DNA from: Boseongicola sp. | Lineage (GTDB): Bacteria > Pseudomonadota > Alphaproteobacteria > Rhodobacterales > Rhodobacteraceae | Direction of reading: 5' to 3' | NCBI GenBank assembly: GCA_014075275.1 | Contig: CP046179.1 | Coordinates: 567,932 to 631,931 of the forward strand | Length of the DNA: 64,000 nucleotides | Shown: in pieces, positions 45,900 through 55,090 of the stretch | Layout of the letters: every line of letters starts with the position of its first letter | How positions within the stretch are numbered: position 1 is the stretch's first letter | Position numbers and translations under genes: made by a program | Notes under the pieces: generated by a model | Told to the model about the DNA's origin: nothing | Databases searched by the model: none | Seen by the model: only the letters and a program-made list of their open reading frames with translations

Positions 45900-47861
45900 A
45901 TGAGTCTGCCCCCTGGATTTATGGACGAACTGAAAACCCGCGCCTCGCTAAGTCAGGTGGTCGGGCGCAAAGTCACATGGGATGCACGCAAGTCCAATCA
46001 GGGCAAGGGCGATATGTGGGCGCCGTGCCCCTTTCATCAGGAAAAAAGCGCTTCTTTTCATGTAGATGACCAAAAAGGCTTCTACTATTGCTTCGGCTGT
46101 CACCAGAAAGGCGATGTCGTCTCATTTGTGCAGGAAACCGACAACGTCTCGTTTATGGAGGCCGTCGAAATCATCGCCCGCGAAACCGGCATGCAAATGC
46201 CCGCGCGCGATCCCAAAGCCCAGGAAAAAGCTGACCGACGCACCCAACTGATCGACGTGATGGAACAAGCGGTCCAATTCTTCCGCCTGCAACTCAGAAC
46301 TTCCGCTGCTGCGGAGGCGCGCGATTATCTGGCGGGCAGGGGCCTTGATGATGCCGCTCAGGCTCGCTGGGACATCGGCTTTGCTCCGGACGCCTGGCAG
46401 GGTCTGTGGGATCACCTGACCGGTAAAAGCGTGCCCGAGGATCTGATATTGGCATGCGGTCTTGCCAAGCCCTCCAATCAGGGCCGCAAACCCTACGACA
46501 CCTTTCGCAATCGTATCATCTTTCCCATCCGCGACGTGCGCGGGCGCGCCATTGCTTTTGGGGGCAGGGCGATGGACCCCGACGATAACGCCAAATACCT
46601 AAACTCTCCCGAAACTGAATTGTTCGACAAGGGCCGCAGCCTTTATAACCACGCCCCGGCCCGCGAGGGTTCGGGCAAAGGCAAACCTCTGATCGTCGCC
46701 GAAGGCTATATGGACGTCATCGCATTGGCCGAAGCCGGGTTCAAAGCCACTGTCGCCCCGCTCGGAACTGCCGTCACAGAAGACCAGCTACAGCTCCTGT
46801 GGCGAATGCACGACGAACCCATCATCGCACTTGATGGTGACACCGCGGGCATCCGCGCCGCACAGCGGGTTGTTGATCTGGCGCTGCCCTTGATAGAGGC
46901 CGGAAAGTCGCTCCGCTTTTGCATCATGCCCGAAGGCATGGATCCCGACGACCTTGTCCGCGCGGGGGGCGCAGCGGCCATGCAGGCACAGCTGGATCAC
47001 GCCGTGCCAATGGTCCAACTTCTCTGGCGACGCGAAACCGAAGGCAAATCTTTTGATTCGCCCGAGCGCAAAGCGGCACTGGACCGGGCATTGCGCGAAT
47101 CAATCCTGAAACTGCGCGATCCTTCCTTGCGCCGTCACTACGGCGAAGAAATCAATCGACTGCGTCGCGGCCTGTTTGATGGTCACGCCCCACAGCAGGG
47201 TGGGCGGGCCTTCCGTCCTGGCGGCGGTTTTCGCGGCTCCCAAAAAGGGAATCCGCCCCCGACGGTCGAAGCCAAGGCCAGCGCGCTCGCCGCCGCCGGA
47301 GCCGCTTTCGAAGATCAACTGCGCGAGGCCGTCATTCTCGCGACGCTGGTGCGCCATAGCCATTTGGTCGAACAGTTCATCGCCGATCTGGAGCATCTCA
47401 ACTCGACCCAGCCCGAACACGAGGCTGTCCGTCAGGCGCTCTTGCACTCCGGCGGTGCAAGTTACGAAAAATTAACCGAAATTTGCGGCTCCGAGGCTCT
47501 TGAAAAACTGTTCCAGCCACGCCATGTGCAGATCGCACCCGGTGTTCAGGAGACGGCCCGACCCGACGTTGCCGAATTATCGGTGGCCGAGGCGTTTGCT
47601 AAAATCCAGGCCAAGCGCGGTGCAGAACACGAGATCCAGGAAGCGGTCGAAGACATGGCCGGGCTGGCGGATGAAGGGCTGACATGGCGGTTAGGTCAGG
47701 CGGCCGAGGCCAGAAACCGGGCAGAACGTTCGGGACGCGAAGATAAGACGGATTATGAAATCGGACCCAATGGCGCACGCATTAATCGCGACGAAAAGCA
47801 AAAACTTGATGCCATGTTGGACAAGATTACTTTTGACAAAGGTCGCCGTGGACGACCGTAA
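45900..47861 (+). CDS. dnaG: DNA primase
   Basis: Synthesises RNA primers at the replication fork. 653 residues: a zinc-binding domain (CPFHQEKSASFHV ... YYCFGCHQKGD), an RNA polymerase core with the TOPRIM motifs VAEGYMDVIALA and IIALDGDTAGIRAAQ, and a C-terminal DnaB-interacting helical domain. It precedes rpoD by 109 bp, the common dnaG-rpoD arrangement of the macromolecular synthesis operon without rpsU. Confidence 0.96.
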   Translation: MSLPPGFMDELKTRASLSQVVGRKVTWDARKSNQGKGDMWAPCPFHQEKSASFHVDDQKGFYYCFGCHQKGDVVSFVQETDNVSFMEAVEIIARETGMQMPARDPKAQEKADRRTQLIDVMEQAVQFFRLQLRTSAAAEARDYLAGRGLDDAAQARWDIGFAPDAWQGLWDHLTGKSVPEDLILACGLAKPSNQGRKPYDTFRNRIIFPIRDVRGRAIAFGGRAMDPDDNAKYLNSPETELFDKGRSLYNHAPAREGSGKGKPLIVAEGYMDVIALAEAGFKATVAPLGTAVTEDQLQLLWRMHDEPIIALDGDTAGIRAAQRVVDLALPLIEAGKSLRFCIMPEGMDPDDLVRAGGAAAMQAQLDHAVPMVQLLWRRETEGKSFDSPERKAALDRALRESILKLRDPSLRRHYGEEINRLRRGLFDGHAPQQGGRAFRPGGGFRGSQKGNPPPTVEAKASALAAAGAAFEDQLREAVILATLVRHSHLVEQFIADLEHLNSTQPEHEAVRQALLHSGGASYEKLTEICGSEALEKLFQPRHVQIAPGVQETARPDVAELSVAEAFAKIQAKRGAEHEIQEAVEDMAGLADEGLTWRLGQAAEARNRAERSGREDKTDYEIGPNGARINRDEKQKLDAMLDKITFDKGRRGRP

Positions 47862-47970
47862 CAAATCTGCGTAGATCGCTAAGAATTCACGGGACGGCGG
47901 GTTGTGATTCTCTGATTCGCACTAGATGATTCGCCAAACCCGAATCACATGAGATTGTTGGGAGTGCCGG

Positions 47971-49977
47971 ATGGCTGCCAAGGACAATACAGACGAACGC
48001 AAAGCCGACGATCAGGAAGCTGACGGCGGTCTCGACATGAGCCAGACAGCGGTCAAAAAGATGATCGCCGATGCTCGCGAGAAGGGCTACATCACCTACG
48101 ATCAGCTGAACCGCGTTTTGCCGCCGGATCAGGTTGCCTCCGAACAGATCGAAGACGTGATGTCGATGCTCTCAGAAATGGGCATCAATATCATTGAAGA
48201 CGAAGACGCTGAAGAAGATGGCGAACCGGCATCCACCGAAGTTGTCACCGCCTCGACGTCCCGCGAAGTCGCCGTCTCGACCACGGAAACCGAAAAGCTG
48301 GACCGCACCGATGACCCGGTGCGCATGTATCTGCGCGAAATGGGCTCGGTCGAACTCCTCAGCCGCGAAGGCGAGATCGCCATCGCCAAGCGGATTGAAG
48401 CTGGCCGTAACACGATGATCCTCGGGCTTTGCGAAAGCCCGCTGACATTCCAGGCGATCACCATCTGGCGCGACGAACTTCTGAACGAAGACATCCTTTT
48501 GCGCGATGTGATCGACCTTGAAACCACCTTCGGCAACACAATGGGCGAGGAAGAGGATGAAACCCCCGTCGTCCAACCTGTCGTTCCCGGTGCTGCCGGC
48601 GCTGCCGCGGCACCCGCCGCTGAAAAGAAATCCGAGGAACAGGAACTCGACGCTGACGGCAATCCGATCCAGGCCGATGACGACGACGATGAAGACGAAG
48701 CCGCCAACATGTCGCTTGCCGCCATGGAAGCTGCGCTGAAACCTGCCGTCCTCGAAACCCTCGACCTGATCGCGCGCGATTACACGGAACTGTCCGACAT
48801 GCAGGATAACCGCATGTCCGCGACCCTGAACGAAGACGACAGCTTTTCCGCCAAAGAAGAGAAGGGCTATCAGAAACTGCGTTCGGAAATCGTGGAACTG
48901 GTGAACTCTCTCCACCTCCACAACAACCGTATCGAAGCCCTGATTGACCAGCTTTACGGCATCAACCGCCGCATTATGTCCATTGACTCGAATATGGTGA
49001 AACTCGCTGACCAGGCCCGCATCAACCGTCGCGAATTCATCGAAGCTTATCGCGGTCGTGAGCTTGATCCGAACTGGCTCGATGACATGCGGGAAAAGTC
49101 GGGGCGTGGCTGGCAAACCCTGATGGACCGCTCGATCCCGAAGATCGAGGAACTTCGCGGCGAAATGGCCCAGGTAGGGCAATATGTCGGCGTCGATATC
49201 CCCGAATTCCGCCGCATCGTCCAGCAGGTGCAAAAGGGCGAAAAAGAAGCGCGTCAGGCCAAGAAAGAAATGGTCGAGGCGAACCTGCGTCTGGTGATCT
49301 CGATCGCCAAGAAATACACCAACCGCGGCCTGCAATTCCTTGATCTTATTCAAGAAGGCAACATCGGCCTGATGAAGGCCGTCGACAAATTCGAATACCG
49401 CCGCGGCTATAAATTCTCGACCTACGCCACCTGGTGGATCCGTCAGGCGATCACACGTTCCATTGCCGATCAGGCCCGCACGATCCGCATCCCTGTCCAT
49501 ATGATCGAGACGATCAACAAACTGGTCCGCACCGGTCGCCAGATGCTGCACGAAATCGGCCGCGAGCCGACGCCAGAAGAACTGGCCGAAAAGCTGCAAA
49601 TGCCTTTGGAAAAGGTCCGCAAGGTGATGAAAATCGCCAAGGAACCGATTTCACTGGAAACCCCGATTGGCGACGAAGAAGACTCGCAGTTGGGCGATTT
49701 CATCGAAGACAAAAACGCCATCCTGCCGCTGGATTCTGCCATTCAGGAAAACCTGAAAGAAACCACAACCCGCGTCCTGGCCTCCCTCACGCCCCGCGAA
49801 GAACGTGTCCTGCGCATGCGCTTCGGCATCGGCATGAACACCGACCACACGCTGGAGGAAGTGGGCCAACAGTTCAGCGTGACGCGAGAGCGGATCAGGC
49901 AGATTGAGGCGAAGGCGCTCAGGAAGCTGAAGCATCCAAGCCGGAGCCGGAAGCTGCGGAGTTTCTTGGATCAGTGA
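47971..49977 (+). CDS. rpoD: Primary sigma factor sigma-70
   Basis: Main vegetative sigma factor. 668 residues with region 1.1 ([21 protein letters not shown]), region 1.2 ([17 protein letters not shown]), the long acidic non-conserved insert (about 190-260, runs of Asp/Glu), region 2 ([25 protein letters not shown]), region 3 and region 4.2 ([19 protein letters not shown]). The length and the insert are typical of alphaproteobacteria. A long antisense frame exists over it but is only a codon-usage shadow. Confidence 0.97.
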   Translation: MAAKDNTDERKADDQEADGGLDMSQTAVKKMIADAREKGYITYDQLNRVLPPDQVASEQIEDVMSMLSEMGINIIEDEDAEEDGEPASTEVVTASTSREVAVSTTETEKLDRTDDPVRMYLREMGSVELLSREGEIAIAKRIEAGRNTMILGLCESPLTFQAITIWRDELLNEDILLRDVIDLETTFGNTMGEEEDETPVVQPVVPGAAGAAAAPAAEKKSEEQELDADGNPIQADDDDDEDEAANMSLAAMEAALKPAVLETLDLIARDYTELSDMQDNRMSATLNEDDSFSAKEEKGYQKLRSEIVELVNSLHLHNNRIEALIDQLYGINRRIMSIDSNMVKLADQARINRREFIEAYRGRELDPNWLDDMREKSGRGWQTLMDRSIPKIEELRGEMAQVGQYVGVDIPEFRRIVQQVQKGEKEARQAKKEMVEANLRLVISIAKKYTNRGLQFLDLIQEGNIGLMKAVDKFEYRRGYKFSTYATWWIRQAITRSIADQARTIRIPVHMIETINKLVRTGRQMLHEIGREPTPEELAEKLQMPLEKVRKVMKIAKEPISLETPIGDEEDSQLGDFIEDKNAILPLDSAIQENLKETTTRVLASLTPREERVLRMRFGIGMNTDHTLEEVGQQFSVTRERIRQIEAKALRKLKHPSRSRKLRSFLDQ

Positions 49978-50618
49978 GGGTCGCCCAACCTGAAGGTACT
50001 AAGGGTAGTCTGAAATGGATTCAGAAATCCGTTGCATCCGGGGCAGATGATTGGTTGCCGGAAGAGATCAAGGGCGTCAGGTAGGTTTCGCCGCTGGTTG
50101 ATGATGACTGGGCTGAATACCGAGATCGTTCATTTCTTTTGCGAGTAAATCAGGGCCATTTGGCAAGCGATCTAGCAGAATTTTGGCCAGCGCGAGGACC
50201 ACAATGGGACGCTCTGGGCATGTTAGATGGCGCGCCTGTGCTGGTTGAGGCAAAAGCGCATGTGCGTGAGTTTTTTTCACCTGCGACTCAAGCGTCGCGA
50301 AGGTCCCGGGAAAAAATCGAGCGCGCTTTCGTTGAGGTTGCCCCCAGTTTTGGCTCTGTAAATCCTGAATTGTGGTCGAGGCTTTATTTTCAATATGCCA
50401 ATCGATTGGCGCATCTTTGGTTCTTTCATCGGCATGGTGTTAAAGCACATCTTTTGTTCGTATCTTATCTGAACGACCATGATGTGGACGGACCATCCAA
50501 CTCAGAAGTTTGGAGCGCAACATTTGATGCTGCAGACTACGCCTTAGGTATTAAGAGAAATCCTCTTTCTTCCAAATTTCTGCATCATACGTCGCCCTGC
50601 GTTGCTTCAACGATCTAG
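49974..50618 (+). pseudogene. PD-(D/E)XK-like protein gene with in-frame amber stop
   Basis: Reading from a GTG overlapping the rpoD stop, about 36 codons (EGTKGSLKWIQKSV ... LPEEIKGVR) are in frame with the remaining 178 codons, interrupted only by TAG at 50082-50084. A Trp codon (TGG) there would give GVRWVSPLVDDDWAEYRD. The downstream part (FWPARGPQWDALG ... PVLVEAKAHVREF) has the D...ExK layout of a nuclease-like fold. The family is known to me only as hypothetical proteins. A TTG at 50139 would allow a shortened product of 159 residues. Confidence 0.55.
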
Positions 50619-50647
50619 GGTAATCCAGTTTGAGGGCCTGCGGGTAG

Positions 50648-50666
50648 GGCGGGGTTCCACCCCGCC
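50648..50666. terminator. GC-rich hairpin after the PD-(D/E)XK-like gene
   Basis: GGCGGGGT-TCC-ACCCCGCC, a perfect 8-bp stem 30 bp after the stop, without a T-run. It may terminate transcription or belong to the repeat-rich patch that follows. Confidence 0.4.
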
Positions 50667-50770
50667 AATTCCCACCTTTGACCAATCTGACCGTATACAT
50701 CTACGTATATCCCATGGTCGAAACCAAAACCCGCAAATCCAACGCCATGCCTCTCACACTTACTCACCCG

Positions 50771-51308
50771 CCCCGGGCTTGATCCGGGGCCTCGCCCCTA
50801 ATCCTCATCCGGCACCAACCCGGAAATGTTCCGCCAACCCGGGTTCATCTCCATGATCAGCTGATCCTTCCAGCTCCGCCGCCATCGTTTGATGGACCGT
50901 TCCCGACGCAAAGACGCCTCGAAGTCTGCATGCGCCTCGAACCAGACCAGCGTTTTGATTTTGTATTTTGCGGTATGCGCCGAAAGCCCGGCCCGTTGAG
51001 CTTCAAGCCGCCGGCGAAGGCCATTCGTTCTGCCAATGTAAAGCGCACCACCGGGGCGTGAGGCCATGATGTAAACAAAGTGCGTCATGCCGCAATGCTT
51101 TGGCGGATTGGTTTAGAAACTGTGAATCACAACCGATAATCTACGGCGGAGGCCCTGGATCAAGTCCGGGGCGCGACCAAAATGGAAAACCACCCAACCT
51201 GGGCCTGACCCGGAGCGCGCATCCAAAAAACCTTGCCCTCCCGCCCCGGACTTGATCCGGGGCCTCTACTTATCCATTAAAACCCGCCCCAGACTTGATC
51301 CGGGGCCT
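50771..51308. repeat. Four copies of a REP-like palindromic element
   Basis: Unit CCCCGGA-CTTGA-TCCGGGG followed by CCTC. Copies: CCCCGGGCTTGATCCGGGG (50771-50789), an inverted copy CCCTGGATCAAGTCCGGGG (51153-51171), CCCCGGACTTGATCCGGGG (51244-51262) and CCCCAGACTTGATCCGGGG (51287-51305); a decayed piece lies near 51195-51215. The two arms form a 7-bp hairpin with a 5-base loop. One copy lies just downstream of the GIY-YIG gene and three upstream. From memory, very similar palindromes are dispersed in other alphaproteobacteria. Confidence 0.7.
50798..51088 (-). CDS. GIY-YIG nuclease-family protein
   Basis: 96 residues, a stand-alone GIY-YIG domain of the UPF0213 type. VYIMASRPGGALYIGRTNGLRRRLEAQR carries the two motifs (here VYI and YIG) and the conserved Arg; WFEAHADFEASLRRERSIKRW is the usual second half. 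Biological role unknown; possible single-strand or structure-specific nuclease. It is flanked on both sides by REP-like hairpins. Confidence 0.85.
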   Translation of the reverse strand: MTHFVYIMASRPGGALYIGRTNGLRRRLEAQRAGLSAHTAKYKIKTLVWFEAHADFEASLRRERSIKRWRRSWKDQLIMEMNPGWRNISGLVPDED

Positions 51309-51396
51309 CATTCTTCCTGCGTGACCCGCTTGCATACCCTTCACCCCGCCACCCCCATCAACTACACTCACCAAAACCAACGCACGGGAGCACCCC

Positions 51397-51672
51397 ATGT
51401 CCATCCTAAAGAAACTCTTCGGCGGCGGCGCATCTTCCACCCCCGAGGCCAAGCCGGAAACCCACAACGGTTTCACCATCACCCCTGAGCCAATGAAAGA
51501 ATCCGGTGGCTACCGCCTGAACGCCCGCATCGAAAAAGAGATCGACGGCGAAATCAAAACCCACCAGGTCATCCGCGCCGACGTTTTGGACTCTCCCGAT
51601 AAAGCAGCCGAAATTGCTATCCTGAAAGCGAAACAAATCATCGACGAACAAGGCGACCGGCTCTTCGGCTAA
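51397..51672 (+). CDS. hlyU: HlyU-family protein
   Basis: 91 residues. SILKKLFGGG at the N-terminus, then ETHNGFTITPEPMKESGGYRLNARIEK-type strands and AAEIAILKAKQIIDEQGDRLF match the HlyU (PF10115) family, small proteins named as transcriptional activators in Vibrio; the alphaproteobacterial members lack the winged helix of Vibrio ArsR-type HlyU, so a regulatory role is not established. Confidence 0.75.
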   Translation: MSILKKLFGGGASSTPEAKPETHNGFTITPEPMKESGGYRLNARIEKEIDGEIKTHQVIRADVLDSPDKAAEIAILKAKQIIDEQGDRLFG

Positions 51673-51738
51673 GGTTGAATTGAATTCTAGACAATTTTGC
51701 GGTCACCAGAACTAGTAGATTGAAAGCGGGACTATCAA

Positions 51739-52452
51739 ATGCCACAGGGCAACAAGAAACATGACCGACTCCTGAAGCCTTTCATGTCGCGCAATCAGCG
51801 GCAACGTATGGTGCCCATTCAAACGGCGTGGCTTGAACGAGATTATTTTAAAATTGCTCACCAAAAATACTCATCGTTAGCGGGGATTCCGGATCAGCGT
51901 TTGTTCTTTCTCCAATCCTTGTTGCGCGGCTTGAATGGCATTTCCGGCGATGTCGTTGAATGCGGAGTCCGATTTGGAAAATCGACGCTTTTCATGGCCG
52001 AGGCTGACGGCGGTCGTCGAAATTTCCACGTCTTTGATAGTTTTGAAGGCCTATCTGACGCGGTTCCAGACAAAGATATTGGTGTCGGCGTCATGAAACG
52101 CGACGGAGTCACTCGAAAATTTGCGATAAGTGACATGGACGCTGTCATGGGGCGCTTCGATGCCTACGACAATATTGTTGTTTATGAAGGATGGATTCCT
52201 GACCGCTTTTCCGAGATTGCGGAGTGTCAGGTAGCGTTGCTGCATGTGGATGTCGATTTGTATCAACCGACGCTGGATACCCTGGAATTCTTCTGGGGCA
52301 ATGTCTCCCCCGGCGGAATAGCAATATGTGACGACTACGGTGCGCAGGATTACCCTGGCGCACAAGCAGCTTTCGATGAGTTTTTCGCAGACCGGCCCGA
52401 ATTTCCTGTCGAGCTTCCTAGCGGCCAGGCATTTGTTGTCAAAAGATCTTAA
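51739..52452 (+). CDS. TylF/MycF-type SAM-dependent methyltransferase
   Basis: 237 residues. The SAM pocket GDVVECGVRFGKSTLFMAE, FHVFDSFEGLSD and the metal-site segments LLHVDVDLYQPT and IAICDDYG are those of the TylF/MycF/NovP sugar O-methyltransferases. No antibiotic or sugar cluster is adjacent, so it may act on a surface glycan. Codon use is more AT-rich than that of its neighbours, suggesting transfer. It stands alone, 66 bp after hlyU. Confidence 0.8.
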   Translation: MPQGNKKHDRLLKPFMSRNQRQRMVPIQTAWLERDYFKIAHQKYSSLAGIPDQRLFFLQSLLRGLNGISGDVVECGVRFGKSTLFMAEADGGRRNFHVFDSFEGLSDAVPDKDIGVGVMKRDGVTRKFAISDMDAVMGRFDAYDNIVVYEGWIPDRFSEIAECQVALLHVDVDLYQPTLDTLEFFWGNVSPGGIAICDDYGAQDYPGAQAAFDEFFADRPEFPVELPSGQAFVVKRS

Positions 52453-52473
52453 TAGCCTACAGGTGTAGCTGCC

Positions 52474-52839
52474 TTGGGGAAGGGTCACATACAAACCTTC
52501 GACAACATCTTGACCGACCGCGGCTCGAAATACGCGGTCTCTGGCGCGGCTGTCTCTTCACGCGATGACATTCAGGTCGCCCTCAAAACCCTGTGCCGCA
52601 CCAAGAAGTTCGCCAAAGCCACCCACAACACCTGGGCGGCTATCCTTGACGATGCGCCAATCAAGAATGATGACGGCGAAAGCGGGGCAGGGATGGTCAT
52701 CCTGCGAATGCTTGAGCGCCAGGGGCTCACCAACCACGTCATCATCGTCACCCGCTGGTATGGTGGCAAACACCTTGGCGGTGACCGCTTTCGCCACGTG
52801 CAGGACTGCGTGCGTCACTACTTCGACAATCACAACTGA
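52474..52839 (+). CDS. IMPACT/YigZ-family protein
   Basis: 121 residues of the UPF0029 N-terminal domain: SRDDIQVALKTLCRTKKFAKATHNTWA, DDGESGAGMVILRMLE and VTRWYGGKHLGGDRF. The C-terminal ferredoxin-like domain of YigZ is absent. Members are linked to translation or nucleic-acid binding, with an unclear reaction. The start is TTG at 52474; no ATG is available before the conserved part. Confidence 0.75.
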   Translation: MGKGHIQTFDNILTDRGSKYAVSGAAVSSRDDIQVALKTLCRTKKFAKATHNTWAAILDDAPIKNDDGESGAGMVILRMLERQGLTNHVIIVTRWYGGKHLGGDRFRHVQDCVRHYFDNHN

Positions 52840-52910
52840 ACCGCCAAATGATTGAACCTGATCGGCAACCACGGCAAACTGCCGTCATTGCCGCTAGGAA
52901 AACATCACCC

Positions 52911-53159
52911 ATGCACGCCAAATTCTCGTTCTTCCTGACATTGCTTTTGGGTATCGCCCACACGCCCCTATGGACAGTGATCCCCGTCGCGCTGGTGAAC
53001 AATGCAATCGGCCTGAATACTCCACCCGGACGCTTGCAGGAAACGCTTGCCAGCGGCATCAGCTACCTGCGCCTGTTCTCGGTAAATTTGCCGCTGATGG
53101 GGGCGTTGACCTTCGCGATCTATGGCGTTGGATATGGATTGGCATTGCTGTTCAGCTGA
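52911..53159 (+). CDS. Small membrane protein
   Basis: 82 residues with two to three hydrophobic helices (FSFFLTLLLGIAHTPLW, LPLMGALTFAIYGVGYGLALL). No family recognised. ATG at 52911 directly precedes the first helix. It may be transcribed with the following 54-residue gene, 44 bp away. Confidence 0.5.
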   Translation: MHAKFSFFLTLLLGIAHTPLWTVIPVALVNNAIGLNTPPGRLQETLASGISYLRLFSVNLPLMGALTFAIYGVGYGLALLFS

Positions 53160-53203
53160 TCCGATCAATTGACCAATCCACAAGCATCGGTATTCTGGAA
53201 CCC

Positions 53204-53368
53204 ATGGATCCCATTTCGCTTTTATTCTACGCCGTGGTCTGCGGCATTTTGAGCGCCGTCGCTCCCAACCTTGGCGGCATCGTTCCCCGGTTACTGACAG
53301 GTGGACTTGTCGGTATCGTCGCAGCAATTGTATTGCCTTTTCTCAAGGGGATGATGACCGGATACTGA
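53204..53368 (+). CDS. Very small membrane protein
   Basis: 54 residues with two hydrophobic helices around a glycine-rich turn (ISLLFYAVVCGILSAVAPN, GGLVGIVAAIVLPFLKGM). The glycine-patterned helices recall small GlsB-like membrane proteins; no clear homology. ATG at 53204; the upstream open frame overlaps the preceding gene out of frame and is ignored. Confidence 0.45.
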   Translation: MDPISLLFYAVVCGILSAVAPNLGGIVPRLLTGGLVGIVAAIVLPFLKGMMTGY

Positions 53369-53478
53369 CGCAGCAAAGACGCACGCAGTGGTCATGCTTT
53401 GGAAACGGTCTATCGTTAGGTTGCGCCTCAGAGTTAACAGTTTCTGAGCAATCAGGTCGCAAGCAACGTTCGATGGCA

Positions 53479-53511
53479 CCGACGCTATACCGACGTAATA
53501 CCGACGCGATA
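53479..53511. repeat. Three tandem 11-bp repeats
   Basis: CCGACGCTATA, CCGACGTAATA and CCGACGCGATA follow each other without gaps, one helical turn apart, with a partial fourth (CAGACAG). They lie in a 288-bp gap, 145 bp upstream of the DHFR-like gene and just before an AT-rich TATAAT-containing stretch near 53530. Spacing suits cooperative binding of a regulator on one DNA face. Confidence 0.55.
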
Positions 53512-53656
53512 CAGACAGCCCTTTTTGGGATAATATATAATTAAAACAATAGATTGATGTGCCTTGGGGGCGCAGCGGGAATTTCCAGTAGCGTGCGCTC
53601 GCTTAAGCGTTCGTTAACCCCTTCACGGCTCAGACGAACCCCGCTAAACCGCTCCC

Positions 53657-54196
53657 ATGACCTGCTTCACCCTCACCGTCGCCACCAGTGCCGATGCCTT
53701 CATCGCCCGCAACCCCGAAGACGCTCCCCAAAACTGGGCAAGTCCCGAAGAACAAAGGCTTTTCTTTCGCGATGTCGAGGCTGCCGATTGGGCCATCATG
53801 GGCCGCAATACACATCTCGCTGCCGACAAACCTCATCGTCGCCGTATCATTTTTCAACAAAAACAAAGGGCTGGCAACGTCCCACCCAACTGTGGCTGGA
53901 TCCGACGGACCTTGCACCTAAAGATCTCGCCGCCCAAACGACCTCCGTCCATCCCATGACCAAGGCCCTGATCCTGGGCGGGCACCCGCGTCCACGACTG
54001 GTTCCTCGCCCATCAGGCCATCCACCGTGTGAACCTGACGATTGAGCCGGTAACCTTTGGAAACGGCTTGCGAATTTTCTCAGATCAGGCCGACTCTGAC
54101 CCGCTGAAAATCTTCACCAACCGGGGCTTTTCAGTTGCTACAGAACAGGAACTGAACACGGCAGGCACCCGTTATCTGGAGCTTTATCCAGAATGA
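53657..54196 (+). pseudogene. Dihydrofolate-reductase-like (RibD C-terminal type) gene with two compensating indels
   Basis: The start and end share one frame and give TLTVATSADAFIARNPEDAP ... RRRIIF and, later, TRVHDWFLAHQAIHRVNLTIEP ... GTRYLELYPE. The middle, about 53855-53980, reads family-like (KTKGWQRPTQLWLDPTDLAP, TKALILGG) only in another frame. One extra T at the T5 run 53850-53854 and one G fewer in GGG 53980-53982 restore a 179-residue protein. Members resemble NADPH reductases; the substrate is unknown. The stop overlaps the yjbQ start (ATGA). Confidence 0.65.
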
Positions 54197-54597
54197 CTCA
54201 CCTCATCGAAATCGCCACCAGCGGACCAGGTCTTTACGAGTTCATTGACCAAATAACCCCTCTCGCCAAAGGCGATGGGATTATGACGCTGTTCGTTCGT
54301 CACACCTCGTGTTCACTGCTCATTCAGGAAAATGCCGACCCCGAGGTTCAAACTGACCTCCAGGCGTTCTTCCACCGTCTGGTGCCGCCTTCGGACGATC
54401 CCTCGATGTCTTACCTGAAACACACCTATGAGGGTCCCGACGATATGCCCGCGCACATCAAAGCTGCCATGATGCCAGTCAGCCTAAGTATCCCGATTAT
54501 CTCGGGAAAACTGGCGCTTGGTACCTGGCAAGGGGTTTATTTGTTTGAACATCGTCGGCGGCCGCATCAGCGACAAGTCGTCTGCTCCGTGAGATAA
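54193..54597 (+). CDS. yjbQ: YjbQ-family protein (UPF0047)
   Basis: 134 residues. Conserved blocks are FVRHTSCSLLIQENADPEV, YLKHTYEGPDDMPAHIKAAM and LGTWQGVYLFEHRRRPHQR. YjbQ of E. coli has weak thiamine-phosphate synthase activity; the real role is unclear. Complete length. It is coupled to the broken DHFR-like gene by a four-base overlap. Confidence 0.85.
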   Translation: MTHLIEIATSGPGLYEFIDQITPLAKGDGIMTLFVRHTSCSLLIQENADPEVQTDLQAFFHRLVPPSDDPSMSYLKHTYEGPDDMPAHIKAAMMPVSLSIPIISGKLALGTWQGVYLFEHRRRPHQRQVVCSVR

Positions 54598-54615
54598 CGC
54601 GGCCGCCCGAGATGG

Positions 54616-54822
54616 TCAGCCTTCCAAAACGAAAGTGACCATCATGTTGACCTGAAAGTGTGCAATCTCGCCGTCCTCTCCAACGACAACCGACTGCTCT
54701 TTAACCCAGGCCGACTTAACATTGCGCAGCGTCTTTGACGCGCGTTTCACGCCGTGGCGCACAGCATCCTCGAACCCTTTAGTTGAAGAGGCTGAAATTT
54801 CCGTAACTCTTGCGATAGACAT
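54616..54822 (-). CDS. Dodecin
   Basis: 68 residues, full length. VTEISASSTKGFEDAVRHGVKRASKTLRNVK and FQVNMMVTFVLE are the dodecin pattern. Dodecins form hollow dodecamers that bind and buffer flavins, fitting a location 0.7 kb from the riboflavin genes, though it is on the opposite strand. Convergent with yjbQ. Confidence 0.9.
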   Translation of the reverse strand: MSIARVTEISASSTKGFEDAVRHGVKRASKTLRNVKSAWVKEQSVVVGEDGEIAHFQVNMMVTFVLEG

Positions 54823-55090
54823 CTAAATCTCCCGTATTAAAATCTGTGCGCATAATGTCTTCCGAGAAAGCCGCGCCCATAAGGGGAAGAAATGTGCCAA
54901 CACCTCATATCTGAGCCAATTCACCGCCCGACAGGTCTCGCGACGCCACGTAACAGATGCAGCACGGCAACGCCGAAATGCCGCGCATCTGGTAGCTGAA
55001 AATCGCACCTACCCAAAATGCAGATGCTCCCCTATAGTCAATGTGTAAATAAGGGGGACCACCCCCAGAATTGGCAGGGAGTAGAGGCGG

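Noticed and set aside
48172-49599. 475-codon open frame antisense to rpoD
   Set aside because: It mirrors the rpoD codons, has no domain and no ribosome binding site; long antisense frames are expected opposite codon-biased GC-rich genes.
53460-53520. CRISPR-like array
   Set aside because: The 11-bp units are too short and contiguous, with no spacers; no array or cas gene is seen anywhere in the window.
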